The notes beneath the pieces are model-generated. The model ran no database searches. It worked only from the letters and a program-made list of their open reading frames with translations, and had not been told where the DNA came from. From Mycobacterium sp. (GTDB taxonomy: Bacteria; Actinomycetota; Actinomycetes; Mycobacteriales; Mycobacteriaceae), in contig NZ_JAICZA010000001.1 in NCBI RefSeq assembly GCF_025933915.1, positions 18,807 through 82,806 of the forward strand: a stretch of 64,000 bases of DNA, read 5' to 3'. Position 1 is the first letter of the stretch, and each line of letters opens with the position of its first letter. The translations under genes were made by a program, and so were the position numbers. Below, one piece after another: positions 9,801 to 20,048 of this stretch.

Positions 9801-11047
9801 TGGTGGATCTGGGCCTCGAGGCCAATCAACGCGCACGCCACCGCCACGTCGGAATCGCGGTCGCGATCGCGGCCTGGGCGACGGCCGTGCTGTGGTTCGC
9901 GATCAAGGTCGTTCCGCTCGACGTGTACTGGATGTCGTATTACACCGCCGACTACACCCACGGCTTCGTCCGCCGCGGGCTCGCCGGCGAGCTGGTTCGG
10001 TTGGCCCCGGGCCACTACTTCGCGGCCACGCTCGGTCTCCGGTGGCTGTCCACGGCGGTCTATTTGTGCGGTCTGGCAACGGTTGCCGGCGTGGTGGTCT
10101 TCACCGGCCGTCCGTCTGAACGCAGGCTGATGGTCGCGATGGTGATGCCGTTATTGCCGTTCGGTGTCCCGTTTGCGGCATTCTCGGCTCGGCCGGACCT
10201 GTTCGGCGGGGCGGCCCTGGCGGTGTTCAGCTCGGCGTTGGCGCTCACACGTTCCCGGGCCGTCGCGATCCGATGGTGCGCGGCCTTCGGCGCCGCGATC
10301 GCGGCGTTGACGCTGGTGCACGAGGCGATAGGGCTGCAGTTCGCATTGGGGGCGCTGCTGGCCATCATCGTCCTCGGGCGTGCGCTGGAAACCACCCGGC
10401 GCCGTGGCATGCTGCTGGCCGTGTCGCCGGGGGCCCTCGCCACGGCTGCCGTGGCGGCATACGGCCGCCACGACGTCGCCTCCCAATTGTGTGCGGCGGT
10501 GCCGCATCACCTGGTGCCCAACCCATTTGCCACGGTCACATCACCAGCGACGCTGATGCACTATGTGATCGAGGGACAACCCCGTCAAACCGATTATCAC
10601 GACTGGGTGTGCCGCAACGTGATGCCGAACTTCGACAACGGAATCGCGGACGCCATCCGAACCGTCGGCCACATCGGCATACTCGGCCTCACCGTGTCCT
10701 TGATCTTCGGGGCCGGTGCGGCCGTGGCGACGGTGTGGGGTCTCAGCGCGCTTTCGGGCGTACCGGTGCGCGCGTTCGTCGAGACGCTGCGCGGCGCAGT
10801 GGCCTGGGTCACCGCCGGGCTGCTGTTGGTCATTCCGGTCTTCCTGACCGGCTTCGACTGGACCCGGTGGCTGACGATCGTGACGTTCGATGTTGCCATC
10901 GTTTTCCTCCTATTCGCGGCGCGCCGGCAAGAGATCGAACAGGAACCCACACCAAAAACGTTGCGGTTGTTCATTATTCTGGTCATCGTGCTCGCGCTGA
11001 TCCCGGTAGGCGCCGTGCCGGGCTTCGGCGGACCGCGAATGCTCTGA
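9800..11047 (+). CDS. Polytopic membrane protein of unknown function
   Basis: multiple TM segments; TGATG overlap with the previous gene, so probably cotranscribed. Confidence 0.75.
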   Translation: MVDLGLEANQRARHRHVGIAVAIAAWATAVLWFAIKVVPLDVYWMSYYTADYTHGFVRRGLAGELVRLAPGHYFAATLGLRWLSTAVYLCGLATVAGVVVFTGRPSERRLMVAMVMPLLPFGVPFAAFSARPDLFGGAALAVFSSALALTRSRAVAIRWCAAFGAAIAALTLVHEAIGLQFALGALLAIIVLGRALETTRRRGMLLAVSPGALATAAVAAYGRHDVASQLCAAVPHHLVPNPFATVTSPATLMHYVIEGQPRQTDYHDWVCRNVMPNFDNGIADAIRTVGHIGILGLTVSLIFGAGAAVATVWGLSALSGVPVRAFVETLRGAVAWVTAGLLLVIPVFLTGFDWTRWLTIVTFDVAIVFLLFAARRQEIEQEPTPKTLRLFIILVIVLALIPVGAVPGFGGPRML

Positions 11048-11153
11048 CGGCGCCGCCGGTTTTCCAGGTGGCAGATCATCCCGCCATCACCCATTGCGAA
11101 CCTGGTTTTGCTGGACGTGACGGGTTGGCTGGTGGCGTATCGCGGCTGGTAGA

Positions 11154-11612
11154 GTGCGTGGCACTGTGAATTTCGGAGTGGGAACGCTTTCCCGGTGGTC
11201 ACGACGACAATCCGTGTTGGCCATCGTTGCTGCGCTGGCCCTTGTCGCAGCTGTACTCGGCTGCGGGGCTTTGCGAGCTGAAATGGCCGCCAACGCCTTG
11301 CAACCCGAGCTAGTGGTCTCATCGGCCAGCCCGCTTTCCAACCCGATGCACCCGGACCACGAGTCGGTTCCGGTACGCCGCCTCAGCGTCGGCTCCACTG
11401 TGAACGATGACAAGGCGTTCAAGAGCGCCGGGTTAAAGCGTGATCGTGGAAGCACTTTGGCTCTTTCCACGCCGCGACAGTCCGACTCGTCGGTCCCGCC
11501 CACGGTCGGGATCATTTGGTCGCAGCGACGAATCGACACACCGGCTCGCGCGCCGGCGTCCAGCCCTGTCGGGCACAATATTCTGATTCACTTCTGCGTC
11601 GCCCGTTGCTGA
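11154..11612 (+). CDS. Hypothetical exported protein, possibly LpqS-like (C-terminus ILIHFCVARC)
   Basis: N-terminal hydrophobic signal-like segment; C-terminal FCxxRC ending; weak support. Confidence 0.35.
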   Translation: MRGTVNFGVGTLSRWSRRQSVLAIVAALALVAAVLGCGALRAEMAANALQPELVVSSASPLSNPMHPDHESVPVRRLSVGSTVNDDKAFKSAGLKRDRGSTLALSTPRQSDSSVPPTVGIIWSQRRIDTPARAPASSPVGHNILIHFCVARC

Positions 11613-11958
11613 TCAGGCACATCATCTCGTCGGCGCAACACCATCGCGCGGCGGATTAGACGCTAGCCGCTATTAGCTTCGGGGCCCTCGGCATCTGCTG
11701 ATCGGCTGGTCTCGCTGATTCGGGATGCGTTTTGGCGATCGAACCCGGCTGTGCCGGGAAGCCGGTGTGCCAGTTTCCGCGCAATTGCGAGGTCAAGCCA
11801 GAGGCCGCCGGGTGTGCAGGTTCACCAGGCACCTCGCGTGATGCGTTGGGGACTTGGATGTTTCATCACGTACTTCCACTGCTGACCAGATGTCGCGGGC
11901 GACCCGCCACGACATCGGCAAGCTCCGCCACAAGAGTCAACAAAGGACAGGGATAAGC

Positions 11959-13350
11959 ATGGATTTTGGCGCGTTACCACCAGAGATCAACTCTGGTCGA
12001 ATGTATTTGGGGCCCGGCCCCGCGACTTTGCTGGCCGCCGCCGCGGGGTGGGAGGCGCTGGCCACCGAGCTGACTGATGCCGCCGGCAGCTACCAAACAG
12101 TGATCGCCGGCCTCACCGACGAATCCTGGTCGGGGCCGGCGTCGATGTCGATGGCGGCCGCGGTCATGCCCTATATCGCCTGGATGACGGCGGCCGCCGA
12201 GCAGTGTCAGCAGGCTGCGGCGCAGGCCACGGCCGCCGCGGCAGCCTTCGAAACAGCGTATGCAATGACGGTCCCACCTCCGCTGGTGGCGGCCAACCGC
12301 GCTCGACTTCTGGCGTTGATCCAGTCCAACATCTTTGGGCAGAACACGCCGGCGATCATGGCCACCGAGGCCGAGTACAGCGAAATGTGGGCACAAGACG
12401 CGACCGCGATGTACAGCTACGCCGCGAGTTCAGCGTCAGCCTCGGCGCTTTCGCCCGTGCCGTCGCCGCCGCCACAATCGGCCAATCCGACCGCCGCCGC
12501 CGGCCACATCGGGGCCGTCACCCACGCGGTAGCCCAGTCCGGCAGCACCGCACACGCGACGGCGACGCAGTGGGCCTCCTCAGTGCCGCAAACCCTGCAG
12601 GGGCTGTCGACGCCCGGCTCGCCCCCGAGCACCGGTCTGTCGCAGGCGGCGATGGGCACGGGGGCCTCGCTGGGATCTTCAGGGGCTACCGCCCCGCTCA
12701 GCGCGCTGTCGGGTGTGACCAACGCCTCCGGCAAGGGTGCGACAAAGAGCGCGAGCACCGGTGCGGGCGCCGCGACGGGACTGGCCTCGACGCTCGCCGC
12801 CGCACCCGGTCTGGACACAGGTACAGGCGCCCTGGCCGGTGAGGCGGCCGGGTTCGGAGCCGACGGCGCCGGCCTGGTCGCCGACACCGGTGGAATCGGC
12901 ATAGACCTTTACGGCCTGGATTTGGACTATCAGGGACTCGGTTTGGATTACCAGGGATTGGCGCTGGACTACGCGGGCGCCGGTTCCATTTTGGGCGCCG
13001 AGGGCGCGAGCGGTGTCCAAGGCATCAGCGGCCTCGGCGCCGCGGCGGGTTTAGAGAACCTCTCGCCGCTAGCAGGGCTGGGCCACGGTGCCGCGGCGGG
13101 CATCGGCCAAGCCAGCTCGCTCAGTACCCTGTCGGTGCCCCCGAGTTGGGCGGCCACCGTTTCGTCGGTCACACCGCTGCATGCTCTCCACTCCGCCGCC
13201 ATGCCGGGCGGATGGGCGGCAGCGCCGACCCCCGGCCCCACCGTGTCCAAGCTGCCGCTGGGCGGCATGGTCGGGCGCGAGTCCGAAGGCGCGGTTCAGC
13301 GCGTCGGCTTGCGCGTCTCGCTCATTCCGCATTCGCCGGTAGCCGGATGA
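11959..13350 (+). CDS. PPE family protein, SVP subfamily
   Basis: [35 protein letters not shown], ...[12 protein letters not shown]..., [10 protein letters not shown]. Confidence 0.95.
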   Translation: MDFGALPPEINSGRMYLGPGPATLLAAAAGWEALATELTDAAGSYQTVIAGLTDESWSGPASMSMAAAVMPYIAWMTAAAEQCQQAAAQATAAAAAFETAYAMTVPPPLVAANRARLLALIQSNIFGQNTPAIMATEAEYSEMWAQDATAMYSYAASSASASALSPVPSPPPQSANPTAAAGHIGAVTHAVAQSGSTAHATATQWASSVPQTLQGLSTPGSPPSTGLSQAAMGTGASLGSSGATAPLSALSGVTNASGKGATKSASTGAGAATGLASTLAAAPGLDTGTGALAGEAAGFGADGAGLVADTGGIGIDLYGLDLDYQGLGLDYQGLALDYAGAGSILGAEGASGVQGISGLGAAAGLENLSPLAGLGHGAAAGIGQASSLSTLSVPPSWAATVSSVTPLHALHSAAMPGGWAAAPTPGPTVSKLPLGGMVGRESEGAVQRVGLRVSLIPHSPVAG

Positions 13351-13661
13351 CCCCGCCTGAGCCGCGTCGGTCCAGGCGCAGGCAGCTGGGTCGAAAGCCG
13401 CTGGCTTTCCTCGCGAAAACCGTGATATGCGCTGCCTTCATCGCGGTGGTCTGGGCTCCACCGCCGGCGCCGGCCGGCGCCGAGCCGAATCCGGGTGGCG
13501 GCGATCCTAATCCCTTCGGCGGCCTCAGCTGCAGCTGCGTACAGACCGCTCCCGGCAGCCCGGGCCAGAGGCAACAGATCAGCAAGGGAATACAGCGGGG
13601 GCTTTCCGTGGGGCGACGGGAACCGAACCTCGCCACGTCGCCCGCAAAGCCACCGCCCTGA
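13347..13661 (+). CDS. Small secreted hypothetical protein
   Basis: signal peptide followed by [23 protein letters not shown] overlap with the PPE stop codon. Confidence 0.6.
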   Translation: MTPPEPRRSRRRQLGRKPLAFLAKTVICAAFIAVVWAPPPAPAGAEPNPGGGDPNPFGGLSCSCVQTAPGSPGQRQQISKGIQRGLSVGRREPNLATSPAKPPP

Positions 13662-13764
13662 CCTACTCGACAGGCGCCGCCGACCGTGTGCAGAGGTCGG
13701 TGTGAAGGCCGAAGCCAGCGAGACCGAACCTATCCCATCTGCAGACTTCGTAGAGGAGAACGTG

Positions 13765-14250
13765 ATGCCCGACCGGGTGTTATCCGCCGAACTGATGCGG
13801 CAACACCGCGAAATAGGCACTGCGATCGAATGTTTCATCGAGGCACTCGGTGGCGGCGAGCGGCAACCGGAGCTATTGAGGGCGACGATGGATGCGCTAC
13901 GTCGGCACATCTACCTGGAGGAGACCTTCCTGTTCCCGCCGATTCGGAAGGCCGGAATAATGATGCCTGTCTTCGTGATGATGCGTGAACACGGTGAGCT
14001 GTGGCGGACGATGGAAACGTTGACGCGGCTGCTTGCCGATGGAACAGGCGGCCCACGGCTCGAGGGCACGTGCGATCAGCTGCTGGACCAGCTTCACGAG
14101 CACAACTTCAAAGAGGAGCCGGTCGTATATCTGCACGCCGACTACGATTTGCCGGCACCGACCAGCGCGCAGCTGACCCGGTTCGTCGTCACTGGCCGCA
14201 TACCCGATGGATGGGTGTGTCAGCGGGCGGGAACGAAACACGCACGGTAA
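13765..14250 (+). CDS. Hemerythrin-domain (HHE) protein
   Basis: MRQHREIGTAIECF, LRRHIYLEETFLFPPI, MREHGELWRTM, LHEHNFKEEPVVYLHAD. Confidence 0.88.
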   Translation: MPDRVLSAELMRQHREIGTAIECFIEALGGGERQPELLRATMDALRRHIYLEETFLFPPIRKAGIMMPVFVMMREHGELWRTMETLTRLLADGTGGPRLEGTCDQLLDQLHEHNFKEEPVVYLHADYDLPAPTSAQLTRFVVTGRIPDGWVCQRAGTKHAR

Positions 14251-14699
14251 TCAGTCATTTGAGGCTGGTCTATCGATTCCTCACGGCCCCAACATGTCTC
14301 GCGGCCATACCCTGGCAGCCGAGCTCGATCCTGCACCCGGCGAGCACGTCGTCCCTCCGTCAGGCGAGTTCGTTCAAAAGTAGACCACGGTATTTGTTAA
14401 GTAACTGAATGCCATTCATGGCGCACAATGTCCATGGGGTAAGTACCGTCGGCCAGGAAGTGGTCTTTCATTCCACCCGTGAGGTCGTCGTCACGTTCAT
14501 CGCTGTGATATACGCAACCGGGCAGGACACCCACGCGCCGACGTCGCGGGCCGGATCGCGATGGATGAATCCCCTGATGGCCGAGCATGATTGGCCATCC
14601 AGCCCTCCGCAGGAGCCTCGCGCGAGGAGTAATAACGCCAGCTCCCAGCCGGGTCATCAAGCGCCCCACCCCCACGGCGTGATGGAGTTCATAGTGAAT

Positions 14700-14722
14700 T
14701 TCTACAATCGACATTGTGTAAT
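14700..14722. promoter_or_regulatory. Operator-like inverted repeat TACAA-TCGACA-TTGTGTAA (site A)
   Basis: ACAA-N6-TTGT shared with four other promoters in the window; 53 bp upstream of norZ ATG. Confidence 0.6.
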
Positions 14723-14773
14723 TACCCGGACACGTATCCCGCCTTCATCCAGCCCCGAGGAGCGCACCGGCAC

Positions 14774-17098
14774 ATGGCAATCCGATCAGCACCGTCACGA
14801 CCCGCAACGCCGGGCACCTCCACGTCGCTGGTCGGCAAGGGTTGGGCTCAGGGCGTGGCCCTGGTGATGGTCTTTGGGTTCTTGGTGATGGGCATCCTTG
14901 CGTACCGGACCTACACCGCCTCAATGCCGTTGCCGGCCACGGTGGTTAGCGAGTCGGGTCAGGTGCTGTTCACCGGTGCTCAGATCACCCGCGGTCAAGA
15001 GCTTTATCAGTCACGTGGCCTGATGCAGTACGGGTCTGTGCTCGGGCACGGCGCCTACCTCGGACCCGATTACACCGCGGAATATCTGCGCATGTCCACC
15101 GATGACGTGGCCGCACAGTGGCGGGCCCAGGGGGTGGCCGATTCAAAAGAACGGGTGGTGACCGAATTTCGCGCCAACCGCTACAGCGCCGAAACCAAGA
15201 CGTTGGTCTTCACCGATAAGCAAGCGGCCGCGTTCGACCACATCCGGCAGCATTACGCGGTTTACTTCGGCGAGAACTCCACCAAGTACGGACTATTGCC
15301 GCGCATGATCACCAGCAACGCCGATATCCATGACCTCACTGCGTTTTTCGCTTGGACGGCGTGGGCGTCGGCAGCCGAGCGGCCAGGGCACAACTACAGC
15401 TACACCAACAACTGGCCCGCCGAGCCACGGGTCGACAATGGGCCGACGGCATCGATCGTGGTGTGGTCGGTGTTGTCGCTGGTCACGTTGCTGGGCGGGA
15501 CCGGAATCATGTTCGCCGTTTATGGGCGGTGGAGCCAAAAAATCGGCTGGCAGAGCGCCGAGGCGTCCACATTGTCATTCCGCCAGCCCGGCGAGGTGGG
15601 ACTGACCGCATCGCAGCGCGCCGCGATCTGGATCTTCGCGACCGTATCGGTGCTGTTCCTGGCGCAAACCATGATGGGTGGTGCCGTCGAGCACTACCGT
15701 GCAGACCTCTCGGCGTTTTACGGGCTGGATCTGGCCAAGCTCTTGCCTTTTAACCTTGCCCGCACCTGGCATGTGCAGCTGTCGCTGTTTTGGACGGCGG
15801 CCGCGTTTCTCGCGGGGGGGATCTTCCTGGTGCCCTTCATCAGCCGCCGGGAACCACGACGGCAGAGTTGGCTGGTGTACGGCCTGCTCGGCGCACTTGT
15901 CCTGGTGGTCGGCGGCTCACTGATCTGTGAGGCGCTCTCGATCTACGGGGTGATCCCCGCGGGTGGCTTGTTCTCCCAGCAGTGGGAATTTCTCGACCTG
16001 CCGCGGTTGTGGCAGATCCTGTTGACCGTCGGCCTGTTCTTGTGGATCGCGATCATCTGGCGCGGCCTCCGCGGGAAGCTCAAAGGCACGTCGAAGATGA
16101 ACCTGCCGTGGCTGTTTTTCTTCACCGGTCTGGCGATCCCCGCCTTCTACGCCGTCGGCCTGCTGGCCGGTCACGACACCCACTTCTCGGTCGCAGACTT
16201 CTGGCGGTTCTGGGTGGTCCACCTATGGGTGGAAGACTTCCTCGAGCTGTTCACCACCGTGATGGTGGCCTACATCTTCGTCCTGCTCGGGGTGGTGCGC
16301 GAACGGATCGCGCTCGGTGTGATTTTCCTCGACATCATCTTGTACTCCGCGGGCGGTGTGATCGGCACGATGCACCACCTGTATTTCTCCGGAACCCCGG
16401 TGGAGCACATGGCACTGGGCGCGTTCTTCTCTGCCGCCGAAGTCATCCCGCTGACCTTCCTGACGGTCGAGGCGTGGGCCTTCCTTCAGCTGGGGTCTCG
16501 TCAACAAAGCCACGAAACACCGTTCCCGCACCGCTGGGCGGTCATGTTCCTGGTGGCAGTCGGGTTCTGGAACTTCTTGGGGGCAGGCATCTTTGGATTT
16601 CTGATCAACCTTCCCATCGTCTCCTACTACGAGATCGGCACCGCGCTGACGGCCAACCATGCCCACGGGGCGATGATGGGTGTTTACGGCATGCTCGCCG
16701 TCGGGCTGGCGATGTTCGCGTTCCGTTACGCGATCCCCACCGCCAAGTGGCCGGAGAAGTGGGCCCGGGTGTCCTTCTGGTGCATGAACATCGGGCTGGC
16801 GTGGATGGTGTTCGCCACCCTTCTGCCGCTCGGGGTTTTGCAGCTGTATCACTCGGTGAGCACGGGGTATTTCGAGGCGCGTTCGCTGGGCTACATCACC
16901 CGCCCCGGGAACTCGCTGATCGAATGGCTGCGACTGCCCGGCGATTTCGTCTTCATCCTCGGCGGCGTCTTGCCATTCGTCTGGATCGCGTGGACGGCGA
17001 TACGCAACGTCCGCCACGCACCGGTCAGCGACGAACTGCGCGAACACCCGCTCTACACCGAACTCGACCCCATGCCCGCGGCATCGCAGAAAGGCTGA
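14774..17098 (+). CDS. norZ: Quinol-dependent nitric oxide reductase (qNOR)
   Basis: GQELYQSRGLMQYGSVLGHGAYLGPDYTAEYL, LARTWHVQLSLFWTAAAFLAGGIF, HLWVEDFLELFTTVMVAYIF, TANHAHGAMMGVYGMLA. Confidence 0.95.
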   Translation: MAIRSAPSRPATPGTSTSLVGKGWAQGVALVMVFGFLVMGILAYRTYTASMPLPATVVSESGQVLFTGAQITRGQELYQSRGLMQYGSVLGHGAYLGPDYTAEYLRMSTDDVAAQWRAQGVADSKERVVTEFRANRYSAETKTLVFTDKQAAAFDHIRQHYAVYFGENSTKYGLLPRMITSNADIHDLTAFFAWTAWASAAERPGHNYSYTNNWPAEPRVDNGPTASIVVWSVLSLVTLLGGTGIMFAVYGRWSQKIGWQSAEASTLSFRQPGEVGLTASQRAAIWIFATVSVLFLAQTMMGGAVEHYRADLSAFYGLDLAKLLPFNLARTWHVQLSLFWTAAAFLAGGIFLVPFISRREPRRQSWLVYGLLGALVLVVGGSLICEALSIYGVIPAGGLFSQQWEFLDLPRLWQILLTVGLFLWIAIIWRGLRGKLKGTSKMNLPWLFFFTGLAIPAFYAVGLLAGHDTHFSVADFWRFWVVHLWVEDFLELFTTVMVAYIFVLLGVVRERIALGVIFLDIILYSAGGVIGTMHHLYFSGTPVEHMALGAFFSAAEVIPLTFLTVEAWAFLQLGSRQQSHETPFPHRWAVMFLVAVGFWNFLGAGIFGFLINLPIVSYYEIGTALTANHAHGAMMGVYGMLAVGLAMFAFRYAIPTAKWPEKWARVSFWCMNIGLAWMVFATLLPLGVLQLYHSVSTGYFEARSLGYITRPGNSLIEWLRLPGDFVFILGGVLPFVWIAWTAIRNVRHAPVSDELREHPLYTELDPMPAASQKG

Positions 17099-17100
17099 CG

Positions 17101-17727
17101 GTGACATCCCCGACCGCCGCGGCATGGCTGGTTGCCGGCTATGCACTGGCACTGGTGGCCACCGCCTGGGGCGTCGACGTGATGGCGCGGCGCGTATCGC
17201 AGCGCGCCGCGCAGTGGCGTAGCGGCCAATTCCGTTACCACGCCGACCATGACGCGTGGGTGTGTCCCCAGGACCAATGGCTCTGGCCGAGTTCTTTCGA
17301 TCCGAAGCACCGCGTGATGCGGTATCGGGCAAAGCCCAGCGTGTGCAACAGCTGCCCGGTCAAATCGACCTGTACGACCTCGGAGCACGGGCGCGAGATC
17401 AGCCGTGAGATCGACCCGTGGCCGCATTCTGAAGCCGGACGCTTTCACCGCGGTATCGCCTGCTGCGTGGCCGCTTTGGGGGTGGTGATGCCGCTGGTGA
17501 TGCTCGCCAGGCTGCACTCCCCCGCCGACCTGTTGGTATTGATCGGCGTCATCACCGTCGTGCTGGCGGCGTCGCTGCCGCTGGCCGGTCATTTGTGGCG
17601 TACCCCGTCCAACGCTCCCGAGCACCTGCCGCACCGCACGGGTATGGAAGACCAGGTGGCCCTAGCGGTCGATCGCTATTCGACCCGTTGGGGCGCAAGC
17701 CGACCGGGGAAGGACGCAGCATCGTGA
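17101..17727 (+). CDS. Membrane protein with an internal transposase-like zinc ribbon
   Basis: RYHADHDAWVCPQDQWLWPS....YRAKPSVCNSCPVKSTCTTSEHGREISRE resembles the Cys-rich segment of IS1182/IS5-type transposases; flanked by TM segments. Confidence 0.65.
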   Translation: MTSPTAAAWLVAGYALALVATAWGVDVMARRVSQRAAQWRSGQFRYHADHDAWVCPQDQWLWPSSFDPKHRVMRYRAKPSVCNSCPVKSTCTTSEHGREISREIDPWPHSEAGRFHRGIACCVAALGVVMPLVMLARLHSPADLLVLIGVITVVLAASLPLAGHLWRTPSNAPEHLPHRTGMEDQVALAVDRYSTRWGASRPGKDAAS

Positions 17728-18530
17728 GCGCGATGCTGGTTGTCGTCGGGGTGACGATAGCGGTGCTGCTGGTAGTGCTGGCACTAGCTTCGCTGGCCGT
17801 GGTGCGCGAGTACGAGCGTGGTGTGGTGTTCCGGATGGGGCGTGCCCGCCCGTTGTACCAGCCCGGGCTGCGGTGGTTGGTTCCGCTGGCAGACAAGATG
17901 ATCCGGGTTGATCAGCGGGTGGTGACGTTGACCATCCCGCCCCAAGAGGTGATCACACGTGACAACGTGCCCGCCCGGGTCAACGCCGTGGTGATGTTCC
18001 AGGTGGTCGAGCCCCTCAAAGCGATTCTCGCCGTGGAAAACTACGCGGTGGCCACCTCACAGATCGCACAGACCACATTGCGCTCGCTGCTGGGCCGCGC
18101 CGACCTGGATACCCTGCTGGCCCAACGCGAGGACCTCAACAGCGACCTTCGGACCATCATCGAGGAGCAGACCCGGCCCTGGGGCATCGAAGTCCGAGTC
18201 GTGGAAATCAAGGACGTCGAGATCCCCGAATCCATGCAGCGGGCGATGGCCCGCGAAGCCGAGGCCGAACGCGAACGTCGTGCCAAAGTCATCAACGCCC
18301 GCGGCGAATTACAGGCATCGGACGAGCTACGCCAGGCCGCCGAGACGCTGTCGAAGAATCCGGCATCGCTTCAACTACGCTACCTGCAAACACTTTTGGA
18401 GCTGGGCGCCGACCAAAACTCGACCGTGGTGTTCCCGCTGCCCGTCGACATACTCACACCGTTCCTGGAGCGCGCGCTCACGACCCGAACGTCACGGCGA
18501 ACTCGACCTGTGTCCGAGCCACCGTCGTGA
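17724..18530 (+). CDS. SPFH/band-7 protein (stomatin-like slipin)
   Basis: VREYERGVVFRMGRARPLYQPGLRWLVPLADKMIRVDQRVVTLTIPPQEVITRDNVPARVNAVV. Confidence 0.92.
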   Translation: MSAMLVVVGVTIAVLLVVLALASLAVVREYERGVVFRMGRARPLYQPGLRWLVPLADKMIRVDQRVVTLTIPPQEVITRDNVPARVNAVVMFQVVEPLKAILAVENYAVATSQIAQTTLRSLLGRADLDTLLAQREDLNSDLRTIIEEQTRPWGIEVRVVEIKDVEIPESMQRAMAREAEAERERRAKVINARGELQASDELRQAAETLSKNPASLQLRYLQTLLELGADQNSTVVFPLPVDILTPFLERALTTRTSRRTRPVSEPPS

Positions 18531-18584
18531 CCGGCGCCTTGACACACTTTTAACGGTCGGGCATCGTCCGGCGGTGAGGTGTTG

Positions 18585-19682
18585 TCACAACTCGACTCGG
18601 ATCGCCCGTTCCGGGCAGCTCGCCGCACCCTCGAGGGCCTTCTCCAACAGGCTGGCGTCGACGTGGGGCTTGATGACGACGCAGTAGCCCTCGGCATCGG
18701 GTTGGTATATCTCCGGCGCATGCGAGTAGCAGACGCCCCATCCCATACAGCGATTCCGGTTGACGACAACCCTTACCATCTCGCTTTCGTCCGCAACGGC
18801 CGCGGCGAAGCGGGCGCGCACGTCATCCTGGGTGGCGGGGGCGAGCTCCCGCTTGGTGATGAGGTTGACCGCGCGATCCACCGCTTGGGCGTTGGTGGCA
18901 GTCCGGAACAGCATTGGGCAATCGCCGATACCCACCCGGATACCGAGCCCACGATTCAGCGCGTGCTCCCAAAGCTCTTGACGCCGTTCGGCGGAGCTCA
19001 TCGCATACGGCACGACGACGATCTCGTGGTCGATCCACTTCGGGATGCGCGAGACAAGGAAGTCGAGGACCTCGGGGTCGGGATCGTTATAAGACACGCA
19101 ACGATCGGAAAAGTACAACTTGATGTTCAATGGTTGCCGCAAGATCCCGATGCGGGCGGCCAGAATCACCCAGCGCAAGTCGACGGCATTGAACACAGCG
19201 ATGCTTGGGACCAGGCCCAGCTCGGGGAACCGATCGAGTTCGGGTGGGTAAGACGGATGTGAGCCGTTCGAATCGTCCAAATCGACTGCCTTGAACTGGT
19301 TCTCGTCCTCCAGCCACAGCACGCGTTTGACGTGTTGAGCCGGGTCGAACGGTGCGAACAGCAGCCCGGTGCCGGCCGGCGGACGCTCGGCCAGCGCCCA
19401 GATGTGTTCGAGGCTATCGGCGTAGCCGGGATAGGCCAGCGGGTCGACCTCACGGGCCGCAGCCGCCAAGATGGTGCGAGAGACCTCGTCATCGGCCCAG
19501 GCTTGCCGGCCGTCGTCGTAGCGGGCACGGAATTGGACGGCGGTGGCTCCGTGCTGAATGCACTCCACCACGTCGCGGGCCGTCTCTTCGGCGCCGTAGG
19601 GCACATTCGGGTTTTCGTCCTTACTGACGTCCTCGTTGACCCCGACTTCGAGGTACACCTTGCCGTCGTCGCGAAAACTCAT
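18585..19682 (-). CDS. BKACE/DUF849-like beta-keto acid cleavage enzyme fused to a C-terminal ferredoxin domain
   Basis: N-terminal DUF849-like TIM barrel; C-terminal VVVNRNRCMGWGVCYSHAPEIYQ...ASCPERAI ([3Fe-4S]-type C-x5-C...CP). Confidence 0.75.
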   Translation of the reverse strand: MSFRDDGKVYLEVGVNEDVSKDENPNVPYGAEETARDVVECIQHGATAVQFRARYDDGRQAWADDEVSRTILAAAAREVDPLAYPGYADSLEHIWALAERPPAGTGLLFAPFDPAQHVKRVLWLEDENQFKAVDLDDSNGSHPSYPPELDRFPELGLVPSIAVFNAVDLRWVILAARIGILRQPLNIKLYFSDRCVSYNDPDPEVLDFLVSRIPKWIDHEIVVVPYAMSSAERRQELWEHALNRGLGIRVGIGDCPMLFRTATNAQAVDRAVNLITKRELAPATQDDVRARFAAAVADESEMVRVVVNRNRCMGWGVCYSHAPEIYQPDAEGYCVVIKPHVDASLLEKALEGAASCPERAIRVEL

Positions 19683-19763
19683 TGCGCCGCTGCCCTTTCT
19701 TCGCACATGTCCGCGGCCGGCCGTTGGCCGAACGCGGCTTGCGTGGTCCATGCCCGCACTATG

Positions 19764-19787
19764 TTTTTACAATCGATATTGTGAAAA
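19764..19787. promoter_or_regulatory. Operator-like inverted repeat TTTTTACAA-TCGATA-TTGTGAAAA (site B)
   Basis: same ACAATCGA(C/T)ATTGTG core as the norZ promoter site. Confidence 0.6.
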
Positions 19788-20048
19788 GTCTAGACGCCGT
19801 CGCGCGCGTTGACCAGAACAGGTGCAAAGGCGATCCCTGACGCGCACGTAATGGCTTGCGCCCGTGTGGCTGACCACTAGCGCGGCCGGACCGAAAACCT
19901 CGGTCGGCGACACCGGCCGCAGGTCGGGCTTGATTGGCGGCGCGTGGCGGATTCCCACTCCGCAGCCAAATCACGTCGTTGCTGGTGATCTGGGGGCAGG
20001 ATACAAAGACATCAACCTCTCGTTTCTGAGCATCGTTGGAGCCGACGC

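Noticed and set aside
14409-14714. Overlapping short ORFs between hemerythrin and norZ
   Set aside because: No family resemblance or ribosome-binding site; better treated as a long norZ upstream region
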